Source: JBCDLI01 sp038745535
GTDB taxonomy: Bacteria > Pseudomonadota > Alphaproteobacteria > Rhizobiales > Rhizobiaceae
Direction: 5' to 3'
Length of the DNA: 30,393 nt
NCBI GenBank assembly: GCA_038745535.1
Contig: JBCDLI010000027.1
Location: 1 to 30,393, forward strand
Both the position numbers and the translations under genes were made by a program. The notes below the pieces were generated by a model. That model saw only the letters and a list, made by a program, of their open reading frames with translations. It was not told the origin of the DNA and made no database searches. Below are positions 8,791-16,996 of the stretch, piece by piece (position 1 is the first letter of the stretch; each line of letters begins with the position of its first letter).

Positions 8791-9684
8791 GTGCGCGCTT
8801 CACCAAAGCAAAATGCGATTGTGACCGCCAGTTACTCCGGCGATTTCGAACGGTGCAAAATGCTTTGTGAGAGCATTGATCGTCACGCCACTGGATACAC
8901 CAAGCACTATATTCTCGTCGATGACCACGACGAGGAAATGTTCAGCGCGCTTGCAGCTGAAAACCGCGAGATCGTAGCAGATCGCGAACTCCTGCCGAGT
9001 TGGCTACATCGCTTCCCCGGTCGGATCGCGCCAAAGGGGCGGCCATTTTGGTTCAGCAGACGGACCACGATCCTACATGGTTGGCACGTGCAGCAATTAC
9101 GGCGGATCGCCATAGCGCTACACAGAAACGAAGACGCTTTTTTCTATTGCGATTCCGACACCATCTTCACCAAGCACTTTGATCTCAACACTCTGTGGCG
9201 AGGGGAAGCGCTTCGGCTTTTTAGAGAAGACGACGGAGCAGATGTGGCCAAGAGCGACCACGTGATTTGGCTAAGTCATGCGGCTGACATTTTCCAGAAG
9301 CAGGAAATTTTGCGAAGCCGCCATAACTACGTCCAAACGTTTATTGCCTGGCGCGCCGATACGGTTCGGCAAATGTGTGAACATCTAGAACGCGTGAATC
9401 AGTGCCATTGGATTTCAGCGGTCGCCCGGTCACGCAAGTTCTCCGAGTGTATGCTTTACGGTGCATACTGCGATGCTTTCGACGAGCCAGACAAGCACTG
9501 GCGGGATCATAGATCACTGTGCAGGGTTCAATGGTTCAATCCGCCCCCTTCCAAAGGCGAGCTTCGGGCGTTTGCCGAGAAGCTTGAGAATTACCAAGTT
9601 GGTTTTGGCATCCAGTCCTTTGTCAATGTTTCACCAAATTGGATCAGAGAAATTGCGCTGCACGAAGAACCCGCGAAAGTCTAA
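8791..9684 (+). CDS. Putative glycosyltransferase, DUF6492-like
   Basis: Protein of 297 residues starting at GTG three bases after wecG. It begins NAIVTASYSGDFERCKMLCESI and carries DSD within FFYCDSDTIFTKHFD near residue 120. This resembles the metal-binding DxD of GT-A glycosyltransferases, with a hydrophobic strand before it. An N-terminal HYILVDDHDEE strand also fits a nucleotide-sugar fold. I associate it with the DUF6492 family found near polysaccharide genes, without having run a search. Its position in the same operon as two glycosyltransferases supports a role in repeat-unit synthesis or decoration. Its stop codon overlaps the opposite-strand stop of the flippase gene. Enzyme activity is inferred. 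Confidence 0.7.
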   Translation: MRASPKQNAIVTASYSGDFERCKMLCESIDRHATGYTKHYILVDDHDEEMFSALAAENREIVADRELLPSWLHRFPGRIAPKGRPFWFSRRTTILHGWHVQQLRRIAIALHRNEDAFFYCDSDTIFTKHFDLNTLWRGEALRLFREDDGADVAKSDHVIWLSHAADIFQKQEILRSRHNYVQTFIAWRADTVRQMCEHLERVNQCHWISAVARSRKFSECMLYGAYCDAFDEPDKHWRDHRSLCRVQWFNPPPSKGELRAFAEKLENYQVGFGIQSFVNVSPNWIREIALHEEPAKV

Positions 9685-10970
9685 ATCCTGACGGCGGGTC
9701 TCTTTAAGGACGTGTAAGTCAGCAGAAACGAGCATGCATACAGTGCTGCGAAAACTGCGTTGGTCCAGATGAACCATTGCTCTGGGTTCGGAAAGTTGAG
9801 GAGCAGGGTTGTCATCAAAATCATTTTGCCTGCACCCAGCAAGGCGTAATTGATAAGCCTGAGCCCGGTCTGTCCTCGGCCATAGAGAAGTTCGGCATGG
9901 TATTCGATAAGATTTTTGAAAGCGGGAATGAGCGCGACCAGAAACAAGAAAGGCACCGCGGCAGCGACGTTCGATCCGAGGATATCTGGCTTGAGCCATA
10001 ACACAGAGACAATCGCACCGATCCCGGCGAGCGAGACGCCAATCACCCCGGTCTCAATCAGCGCGCGTACCTTTATCGTCTGCAACAGTTCAGGGGTGCG
10101 CATAAGCCGTTGGGTAAGGATCGTTGAGAACACGCGCACAGGTGTTGCGGTTAAATCAACCAATCGCATGACCATCGAATAGATGCCAGCGATGAACTCT
10201 CCGGCCAAACTGAGAACAATCAGCTTATCCAGTTCCATTTGAGCAAACATCAACATGTCTGAGCCGGCCACGGTCAACGCTTCACGCCATCGTCTCAAAT
10301 AAAGTCGCGGATAGAACCGGAGCTTTTTCTTTGGATAGAAAAGCGCCGCACAGGTCACAAACATCACGCCCTGTACGCTGACATAGATCGTCGCCCAACT
10401 GTCTAAGTCACCATCGCTTCCAAATGCGAGGATCGCGGCAGCGACTGCTTTCATCGCAAAGGCGAAGACGATCATGATGGACGCGACGCCGAACTTTTCT
10501 GTGCCTTTAACGACGGCGATACAGACTTCAAATCCACGCCAGAACAGCACTTCAGACGTCACGATGAGAGCGAATGTCAAAAGCAACATCTTGCCAGCGA
10601 AAAAGGCTGCATGTGCTCCAAAGGCAAGCCCGACGATCACCGGCAACGATAGAATGAGCGCCGCGATATAGCCTGCAGTGAATGTGCCAATGAGATGCGG
10701 TTTGACGGCAGAAGCACGGTAGAGCGGTGAGATAAAGCCGAATGCGTTGAGGCGCGACAAAACGATGCCGACCGCAGAGGCGGTGGCAAACAAACCAAAC
10801 TCTTCAATAGAGAGTGTGTTGGCGACGAGATAGAAATATATCAGCTGGATGAGGATACGGCTGCCATCACCGCTAAGGGACTTGGCATATTTTAAGATCG
10901 TAACACCGAGCGCTTCACCACCGAATGATCTGCCCAGGAAGCCCAAGTTTGCGTCAGAAAGCACTTTCAT
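9681..10970 (-). CDS. Polysaccharide flippase, Wzx-like (MOP superfamily)
   Basis: Polytopic membrane protein of 429 residues with about twelve hydrophobic segments, consistent with a MOP-superfamily flippase that moves undecaprenyl-linked repeat units across the inner membrane. The first helix region reads LIQLIYFYLVANTLSIEEFGLFATASAV, the family-typical beginning where a Y/F-G-x-F/Y-x-T/A pattern follows helix 1. Basic loops alternate with hydrophobic helices throughout. It runs opposite to its neighbours: it converges on the DUF6492-like gene, sharing stop-codon bases, and diverges from the chain-length gene. No other flippase is in view, so it is the likely Wzx of this locus. Confidence 0.85.
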   Translation of the reverse strand: MKVLSDANLGFLGRSFGGEALGVTILKYAKSLSGDGSRILIQLIYFYLVANTLSIEEFGLFATASAVGIVLSRLNAFGFISPLYRASAVKPHLIGTFTAGYIAALILSLPVIVGLAFGAHAAFFAGKMLLLTFALIVTSEVLFWRGFEVCIAVVKGTEKFGVASIMIVFAFAMKAVAAAILAFGSDGDLDSWATIYVSVQGVMFVTCAALFYPKKKLRFYPRLYLRRWREALTVAGSDMLMFAQMELDKLIVLSLAGEFIAGIYSMVMRLVDLTATPVRVFSTILTQRLMRTPELLQTIKVRALIETGVIGVSLAGIGAIVSVLWLKPDILGSNVAAAVPFLFLVALIPAFKNLIEYHAELLYGRGQTGLRLINYALLGAGKMILMTTLLLNFPNPEQWFIWTNAVFAALYACSFLLTYTSLKRPAVRI

Positions 10971-11096
10971 GGGGACACGCTAGCAGATGAGCCTTAAATT
11001 CCGGTTCCAAAAAACTCCTAACGTAGGGGCAGATACAGACGGCAATCAGCTGAGGCATTAACCTTTTGTTTCCCACAAATCTTTAGCTTGTGTTTA

Positions 11097-11115
11097 CTCG
11101 CAGACTGCTTGCGAG
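11097..11115 (+). promoter_or_regulatory. Hairpin in the leader of the chain-length gene
   Basis: CTCGCA and TGCGAG are perfect complements separated by seven bases, followed by AATTTTGTT. The hairpin ends 24 bases before the ATG of the Wzz-like gene, inside its probable leader. A six-pair stem with an imperfect U-tract is weak as a terminator; it could modulate translation or transcript stability. Function is inferred from position only. Confidence 0.3.
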
Positions 11116-11139
11116 AATTTTGTTCCTTCAGGCGTATTG

Positions 11140-13602
11140 ATGTTCGATCCCGGTTCAAATGGCGAAAAGCCTTCCCTGCTGATGGCAGGACGACGCCGGT
11201 CTTCACAATCGCCGAACGAAAATGCTCGCGAAGCGCATGCCAAAGCAAAAGCTGAACGCTCAGCTAAAAATGCGGAGGCCATTGCAGATTTTTCTCCCTC
11301 ACTCCTCGACAGGCTCACGCGCTCCAAACGTGAAACGGTACAGGATGCGCAAGAGCCATTCGTTCAACCAGATGTTGAGCCTTCCAAGCGTGATCTTACA
11401 CATGTCGACCCGTCGGGTGGGGCCACTGATGCAGATCAGGAAGCCCTGCAAGTTGCCCCGCAAGTCCCATTTGCACCCATCGTACAAAACAATGACGCAC
11501 CGCTGGCAGGGTCCACGGCGCTCATCGATCCGGCCACAGTGATCAATACTGTTTGGAGATGGCGGTGGCCTATCGTCGGGTCGACTGTCCTCGGTGGATT
11601 GATCGGCGTGTTTTTGGCGCTGTCGATGGAGCGGGAATACACGGCGGCGTCGACTGTCCTCATTGATCCACGCGAGATCAAGCTTGTTGATCGCGATCTG
11701 ACGCCGGAGTTTCTCGCAAACGAAGCTGCCCTATCGATTGTCGATAGCCGCCTTCGGCTGGCATCGTCTTCCTCGGTGTTAGAGCGCGTTATTGAACGTA
11801 CTGGGCTCACACGCGATACCGAGTTCAATGGTGAAGGCACGGGCGCAGTCGGGGTGATGACCATCATCCGCGGGCTGCTCGGTGGCAGCGATAGTGCGCC
11901 CGGCGGTTTAGAGCGCATCACGCTTGAAAACCTCCGCAACAACATGGAAGCGACGCGCACCAACCGGACCTTTCTGATCAACATCGCGGTCCAATCTGCA
12001 AAGCCTGAGAAGGCCGCGCTGCTCGCAAATGAAGTCGCTCAATCGTTCATCGATGAGCAAGCCAATCTGCAGTCCGATAGCGCACGACAGGCCAACGAAG
12101 CGCTTTCCGGGCGTCTGGACACGCTACGCCAAGACGTGGAACAGGCCGAACGACGGGTCGAAGCTCACCGGCGTGAAAATAACCTCTTTAATGCACGGGG
12201 ACGTTTGATTGCCGAGGATCAACTTCTTGCCGCAAATTCGGCAGCTACAAACGCGAAAAACCGTGCAATCGAGGCCCGTTCCACTGCCGACGCCGCCCGA
12301 CAGATCAATTTCCAAAGTGTCGTCGAAGGTGCGGTTCCAACATCGCTTGTGACACCGGCGCTGACGACCTTTCGCGCCCAATATGCTTCTTTGAAACAGC
12401 AGTCGGCGTCTTTGGAAAACCAGTTAGGTCCACGTCATCCGCGGCTGGAAAACATCAAGCAGTCGGTTGCCGCTGTCGAAGACGATATTCGTGCCGAGCT
12501 TCGTCGGATCGTTTCAGGAACACAGGCTGATCTTCGCGCGGCGATACAAAATGAACAGCAGACCAACCAGGAACTTGCCAATCTAAAGGCATCGCGGTCC
12601 GATACGTCCCCTGCTGTGATCAGACTATTGGAGCTGGAGCGCGAGGCCGCTGCTGCCCGACAAATCTACGAGTCGACACTCTTGCGGTTCCGGGAGACAG
12701 GCGAGCTTGGAGCACTTCCCCAACAAAACGCAAGGATTGTTTCTGAGGCGGAAGTCCCGCTTCACCCCTCGTCAACATCGCGAAAAATTGTGGTGGCAGG
12801 CACTACGATGGCGGGCTTTATATTCGGGTTTGGGGCGGCTGTGCTCGCGGGCCTTTTGAAGAGTTTATCGTCGAGTATCTCCGGTAGCAGCAGCAGTCGC
12901 AATCTTAACAGACGTCCCTTCTCCCGCGCCTTTTCAGCATCTGCGGGTCAGCCAAATGGCGATGACCCCGATCCAAGCGCTGCTGCATATCCAAACATGA
13001 CCAGTGATCCCCAACAAATGGATGAGAACATGTATCCCTATCCGCCCTACGCACCATATCCTATGCAGCAATCAGCGCAGCAAGCCGGCTATCCGCAGCA
13101 AGCGCAGATGGTGCCGCAGCAGCCAACGGAACAGGCATCTTATGCCCCTCCCACTGCTCCTTACCCGTATCCGCAACCGCAGGTGCCGATGAGCCAGACG
13201 CCGATGAACCCTGCGCCGATGGGCCCCGCACCCATGCCGCAATTGTCAATGCCGCAAATGCCGATGGCCCAAGCGCCGGTCGGTTATCCGCCTCAAATGC
13301 CGGTCATGGGGCAGCCCTATCCGCAGCAAATGATGCATCCGATGCCAACGCAGCCGCACGGGCCAATGCCGCAGCAAGTGCCTATGCCAACAACCCATGT
13401 GCACCCGGTGATCATGCCGGTGTTTCAGCAACCACCTGCCGCGGTCGCGCCCACACAACCTCAAGCGCAACAACAATCAGCACCGACGCAAAATGCTCCT
13501 CAAGAGGCGGCAGAACCCAATCGCGATGTGGAAGACTTACGGGAGTCGGTCCGCGACATCAAAAACGTGGTCGATATTCTCGCAAGACGGCGACAGGCGT
13601 GA
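11140..13602 (+). CDS. Polysaccharide chain-length / co-polymerase protein (Wzz/GumC-like) with Met/Pro/Gln-rich cytoplasmic tail
   Basis: PCP-type inner-membrane protein of 820 residues. A cytoplasmic N-terminal extension (1-140) rich in charged residues leads to TM1 (about 142-163, WRWPIVGSTVLGGLIGVFL). A large periplasmic Wzz domain follows, with coiled-coil segments and the GNVR motif LGPRHPRLENIKQSV. The proline-containing VPLHPSS precedes TM2 (about 548-572). Many rhizobial homologues continue into a BY-kinase domain; here the cytoplasmic end is low-complexity Tyr/Pro/Gln/Met sequence (about 610-790) and then a short amphipathic helix, VEDLRESVRDIKNVVDIL. No Walker motif is present, so any tyrosine kinase is encoded elsewhere. 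TTG 11137 directly precedes the chosen ATG. It is divergent from the flippase gene and ends at a clear terminator. Confidence 0.9.
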   Translation: MFDPGSNGEKPSLLMAGRRRSSQSPNENAREAHAKAKAERSAKNAEAIADFSPSLLDRLTRSKRETVQDAQEPFVQPDVEPSKRDLTHVDPSGGATDADQEALQVAPQVPFAPIVQNNDAPLAGSTALIDPATVINTVWRWRWPIVGSTVLGGLIGVFLALSMEREYTAASTVLIDPREIKLVDRDLTPEFLANEAALSIVDSRLRLASSSSVLERVIERTGLTRDTEFNGEGTGAVGVMTIIRGLLGGSDSAPGGLERITLENLRNNMEATRTNRTFLINIAVQSAKPEKAALLANEVAQSFIDEQANLQSDSARQANEALSGRLDTLRQDVEQAERRVEAHRRENNLFNARGRLIAEDQLLAANSAATNAKNRAIEARSTADAARQINFQSVVEGAVPTSLVTPALTTFRAQYASLKQQSASLENQLGPRHPRLENIKQSVAAVEDDIRAELRRIVSGTQADLRAAIQNEQQTNQELANLKASRSDTSPAVIRLLELEREAAAARQIYESTLLRFRETGELGALPQQNARIVSEAEVPLHPSSTSRKIVVAGTTMAGFIFGFGAAVLAGLLKSLSSSISGSSSSRNLNRRPFSRAFSASAGQPNGDDPDPSAAAYPNMTSDPQQMDENMYPYPPYAPYPMQQSAQQAGYPQQAQMVPQQPTEQASYAPPTAPYPYPQPQVPMSQTPMNPAPMGPAPMPQLSMPQMPMAQAPVGYPPQMPVMGQPYPQQMMHPMPTQPHGPMPQQVPMPTTHVHPVIMPVFQQPPAAVAPTQPQAQQQSAPTQNAPQEAAEPNRDVEDLRESVRDIKNVVDILARRRQA
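13183..13430 (+). repeat. Degenerate in-frame PM/MP repeat tract in the chain-length gene
   Basis: The codon pair for Pro-Met (ccg/ccc/cca + atg) recurs at least ten times within about 250 bases, spaced mostly two to four codons apart, giving peptides such as TPMNPAPMGPAPM and MPQMPMAQ. Codon choice varies, so the tract is conserved as protein more than as DNA. The upstream stretch from about 13027 is instead rich in Pro-Tyr and Gln. Short unequal exchanges could change its length. Confidence 0.7.
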
Positions 13603-13626
13603 CCGAACGGTCCCGATAGTCCCACG

Positions 13627-13651
13627 AAGCGCACTTCGGTGCGCTTTTTTT
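13627..13651 (+). terminator. Rho-independent terminator after the chain-length gene
   Basis: AAGCGCAC and GTGCGCTT form a perfect eight-pair stem closed by a TTCG tetraloop and running into a seven-T tract (45-51 of that block). It starts 24 bases after the stop codon of the Wzz-like gene and 88 bases before folD, so it separates the polysaccharide locus from folD. Confidence 0.93.
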
Positions 13652-13738
13652 ATGCCCAAAAGTAGGTTGCTACCGCCTTCGTCTTGCGGCGTTACATCTT
13701 CACGCTCATAGGAACATGGCCGAAACTGAGAGTGTACC

Positions 13739-14626
13739 ATGGCAAAAATCATGGACGGAAAAGCAACGGCTGCAGCCGTGACTGCCGACGTGAAAGCAGA
13801 GACAGCCTCGTTTATCGAACGAACCGGGGTGCAACCGGGCCTGGCCGTCGTGATCGTCGGCGAACATCCGGCATCAATGGTCTACGTTGCTAACAAGGAA
13901 AAGAAAGCCGTGGAGTGCGGTTTTCAGTCGTTCCGGCACAATCTCCCAGCGGATGTGGATGAGAAGGATCTGCTCGACCTCGTTGCTCAATTGAACGAAG
14001 ACACATCTGTACACGGTATTCTCGTGCAGCTTCCGCTTCCGCCACAGATTTCTGAAACCGCCGTCATCCAAGCGATTGCTCGTGAAAAGGATGTGGACGG
14101 CTTCCACTTTGAAAATGTCGGACGCATCGCTGTCGGCCAGTCCGACGACGCGTTTGTTCCCTGTACACCAGCAGGCTGCATGAAGCTTATAGAAAACGCC
14201 CGCGGAAAAGACCTATCGGGGCTCGACGCAGTTGTCGTGGGTCGATCAAACATTGTCGGAAAGCCAATGGCGTCGCTGTTGCTGGCGGCGAATGCGACAG
14301 TCACCATCGCTCACTCACGAACGAATGATCTGCCTGGTCTTTGCCGCACAGCAGACATTCTCGTTGCGGCCGTCGGTCGGCCTGAAATGATAAAAGGCAA
14401 TTGGGTAAAGGAAGGCGCGACCGTCATCGACGTCGGTATCAACCGTGTTGATGCGCCCGAAAGAGGGCAAGGGAAAACGAAGTTGGTCGGTGATGTTGAT
14501 TTCACAGCCGCTCAGGCGTTTGCAACGCACATAACACCGGTGCCCGGCGGCGTGGGGCCAATGACCATCGCAATGTTAATGGCAAACACGCTGAAATCCG
14601 CAAAGAATTTTGCCGGTTCAAAGTGA
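13739..14626 (+). CDS. folD: Methylenetetrahydrofolate dehydrogenase / methenyltetrahydrofolate cyclohydrolase
   Basis: Bifunctional cytoplasmic enzyme interconverting 5,10-methylene-, 5,10-methenyl- and 10-formyl-tetrahydrofolate with NADP. The catalytic Tyr and Lys lie in VYVANKEKKA (Y49, K53). The folate-site motif GILVQLPLP, the VDGFH segment, PCTPAGCM, the Rossmann VVVGRSNIVGKPMA and the C-terminal signature HITPVPGGVGPMTIAMLM are all present in order. The length of 295 residues is standard. A purine-rich GAGAG lies upstream of the ATG. It stands alone between the terminator of the polysaccharide locus and the convergent pgl gene. Confidence 0.97.
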   Translation: MAKIMDGKATAAAVTADVKAETASFIERTGVQPGLAVVIVGEHPASMVYVANKEKKAVECGFQSFRHNLPADVDEKDLLDLVAQLNEDTSVHGILVQLPLPPQISETAVIQAIAREKDVDGFHFENVGRIAVGQSDDAFVPCTPAGCMKLIENARGKDLSGLDAVVVGRSNIVGKPMASLLLAANATVTIAHSRTNDLPGLCRTADILVAAVGRPEMIKGNWVKEGATVIDVGINRVDAPERGQGKTKLVGDVDFTAAQAFATHITPVPGGVGPMTIAMLMANTLKSAKNFAGSK

Positions 14627-14673
14627 GAACTCACATTGGACCTTCGCGACCCGCGTCACCCTTAATCTAAGTC

Positions 14674-15378
14674 CTATTCGGCCCAGAATACGTCTATGAG
14701 GGGCGGATCGTGGGAAAATAGCGCTGCGACGGGATACAGCTGAGGATCGGCCAGTTTCAGCGCGACGTTGAGCGCCGATTTCTTTTCAGTGCCCTCAATG
14801 TGCAAAGCCAGAAAACGCGACTGCAAAAGCTTAGCAAGCGTGAGCGTTAATCGATCTTCACCTTGAGACGGCGCATGGGTCGAAGACACCTCCAATGTAT
14901 TCTCCGGATCGGTGAGCTGATCCAGATTTGAAGCGCCGGGAAACCAAGACGCCGTATGCCCATCGGTGCCCATACCGAAAATGGCAGCATCTATGCGATG
15001 ACCGGCGATGTCGAATGCCAGTTCTGACGCCTCAGCACATTCCTCAGGTGTATCACCATCAACGACGTAAGGAACGAAACGGGCTGCTGCTGCGTGCTGT
15101 TTGATCAAGTGGTCACGCACCAGAAGCGAGTTAGATCGCGGATGATCTTGCGGTACCAATCGCTCGTCGACCAGTATGATCATCACCTTGGACCAGTCTA
15201 TCTCAGCCTTCGACAAATGATCGAAGAAGAGCTTTGGCGTGCTGCCACCGGAAACCGCAAGCAGTGCGTGGCCCCGCGTGGCAATTCCCCCTGCGAGAAC
15301 GGCAGCCACACCCGATGCTAGCGCCTCGGCCAATTGCTCGCGCGTTTCGTATTCGTGAAACTTTGGCTCGGTGACCAT
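14674..15378 (-). CDS. pgl: 6-phosphogluconolactonase
   Basis: Cytoplasmic hydrolase of the lactone made by Zwf, giving 6-phosphogluconate. DevB/SOL-family motifs are visible: AVSGGSTPKLFFDHL (phosphate loop), ILVDERLVPQDHPRSN and GMGTDGHTASWFPG. It is about 234 residues long. A GTG at 15384 overlaps the zwf stop, but AAGGGG is seven bases before ATG 15378, which is therefore preferred. It is cotranscribed with zwf. In many rhizobia edd follows pgl; here the next gene is the convergent folD, 47 bases away, so edd is not adjacent. Confidence 0.96.
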   Translation of the reverse strand: MVTEPKFHEYETREQLAEALASGVAAVLAGGIATRGHALLAVSGGSTPKLFFDHLSKAEIDWSKVMIILVDERLVPQDHPRSNSLLVRDHLIKQHAAAARFVPYVVDGDTPEECAEASELAFDIAGHRIDAAIFGMGTDGHTASWFPGASNLDQLTDPENTLEVSSTHAPSQGEDRLTLTLAKLLQSRFLALHIEGTEKKSALNVALKLADPQLYPVAALFSHDPPLIDVFWAE

Positions 15379-15380
15379 AA

Positions 15381-16850
15381 TCACGCCCCTTCATGCCAGG
15401 TGCGGCCGTCACGCTCGATAAGGGCAATTGCCGACGACGGGCCCCATGTGCCAGCGGTGTAACGGCTGACCGACTGCTGTGTCTCGGCCCAGCAGTTCAT
15501 GATCGGATCAACCCACTGCCAGGCAGCCTCCACCTCATCTCGACGCATGAAGAGCGTCTGGTTACCACGCACGACATCGAGCAGGAGGCGCTCATAGGCA
15601 TCTGCACTTCTACCGCCGAAGCTCTCTGAATAGGTCATGTCGAGTGGAATTTGACGCAGCCTCATACCGCTCGCGCCGGGGTCTTTGATCATAAGCAACT
15701 GCTTCATTCCCTCGTCGGGCTGCAACCGAATGACGAGCGTATTTGACGACATGCGACCGGAAGCGGACGAAAAGATCGAGTGTGGAACGGGCTTGAACAC
15801 GATTGCGATTTCGGACACCCGTTCTGGCAAGCGCTTCCCGGTCCGCATATAAAATGGCACCCCGGACCATCGCCAATTGGCGATCTGCGCCTTTATTGCC
15901 ACAAAGGTTTCGGTATCGCTCTCACGACCGAGCTCTTCGGCATAGGCTTTTGCAGGGCCGCCACCGGATGCGCCTGCTTTGTACTGGCCACGCACCGTAT
16001 GGCGCTCGACATTCTCCGCCGTGATGGGCTGCAGCGCGCGGAGCACTTTTAGTTTCTCATCGCGGACGGCGTCAGCATCCATGGAAGAAGGCGGTTCCAT
16101 GGCGACCAGGCAGAGGAGTTGCAGAAGGTGGTTCTGGACCATGTCTCGCAGCGCACCGGCTTTGTCGTAATAGCCTGCACGGCCTTCCAGACCGACGGTC
16201 TCGGCGACAGTGATCTGAACGTGGTCAATGCTGGCGGAATTCCAGAGTGGCTCGTAGAGCATGTTTGCAAAACGCAACGCCATCAGGTTCTGGACGGTTT
16301 CTTTGCCGAGATAGTGGTCGATGCGAAAAATTTGGCACTCGTCAAAGACCTCGCCGATGGCGTCATTCAATGCCTTTGCAGAGGCTAAATCGCGCCCCAA
16401 CGGCTTCTCCACGACAATCCGACTGCTGGGGGTGACCAAACCATGTGCGCTCAAACGGTTCGCGATATCAGCAAAAATACCGGGACCAACCGCAAGATAA
16501 AAGGCGCGAATGCGATCTTCATCTTCACCCAGCGCGCTTTTGAGATCGCTCCAGCCATCATCGCTTCGCGCATCAACGGAGATATAGTGAAGCCGCGCAA
16601 TAAATGTATCGGCCTCGGGCTCATCGTAGGAAGAGCCTACGTGTTCTTTCAGAGCCGCCTTCGCAAATGCGCGGAATTCCTGGTCCGACATTGGCTTGCG
16701 CGATGCACCGATGACCCGCGACCCATCCACGATCTGACCATCCAATTGATGGTGATAAAGAGCTGGCAGCAGCTTGCGTTCGGCTAGATCACCTGTCGCA
16801 CCGAAGACGACGTAGTCGCAGGGTTCTGCTTGGTTTTCTCGCGTAGCCAT
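15381..16850 (-). CDS. zwf: Glucose-6-phosphate 1-dehydrogenase
   Basis: Oxidises glucose-6-phosphate to 6-phosphogluconolactone with NAD(P), feeding the Entner-Doudoroff and pentose phosphate routes. The coenzyme-binding FGATGDLAERKLLPAL begins at residue 16, and the active-site signature RIDHYLGKE is near 177 with its catalytic His. The C-terminal alpha+beta domain contains IVFKPVPHS and RLQPDEGM. The length is 489 residues, normal for the family. It is transcribed divergently from iolC across a 146-base gap and is followed by pgl, whose start it nearly abuts. Confidence 0.97.
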   Translation of the reverse strand: MATRENQAEPCDYVVFGATGDLAERKLLPALYHHQLDGQIVDGSRVIGASRKPMSDQEFRAFAKAALKEHVGSSYDEPEADTFIARLHYISVDARSDDGWSDLKSALGEDEDRIRAFYLAVGPGIFADIANRLSAHGLVTPSSRIVVEKPLGRDLASAKALNDAIGEVFDECQIFRIDHYLGKETVQNLMALRFANMLYEPLWNSASIDHVQITVAETVGLEGRAGYYDKAGALRDMVQNHLLQLLCLVAMEPPSSMDADAVRDEKLKVLRALQPITAENVERHTVRGQYKAGASGGGPAKAYAEELGRESDTETFVAIKAQIANWRWSGVPFYMRTGKRLPERVSEIAIVFKPVPHSIFSSASGRMSSNTLVIRLQPDEGMKQLLMIKDPGASGMRLRQIPLDMTYSESFGGRSADAYERLLLDVVRGNQTLFMRRDEVEAAWQWVDPIMNCWAETQQSVSRYTAGTWGPSSAIALIERDGRTWHEGA

Positions 16851-16996
16851 TACCGTCCCAACTCATTCGACGGATTAAGAAGTAAATTTGCTGCAGCGCA
16901 CGGCAACCTTAGCACGCGCGAGAAATCCGTCATTTCCCGTGTCCTACTTTCGGATGCATCGCGATACACCAAACACGGGAGCGAGATTTTCAAAAT
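16851..16996. promoter_or_regulatory. Divergent zwf / iolC promoter region with inverted repeats
   Basis: The gap must hold both promoters. It contains GACGGATT (16869-16876) and its exact complement AATCCGTC (16924-16931), 47 bases apart. A local symmetric element, GAAAT-N5-ATTTC (16922-16936), overlaps the second arm. Rhizobial IolR (RpiR family) sites are reported as GGAA-N6-TTCC; the local element is similar in layout but does not match. GGGAG lies about 18 bases before the iolC ATG, a rather long spacing. Operator function is a guess. Confidence 0.4.

Noticed and set aside
14620..14640. GTGAG-AA-CTCAC element at the end of folD, considered as a bidirectional terminator
   Set aside because: A five-pair stem with a two-base loop and no T-run on either strand is not a credible terminator.
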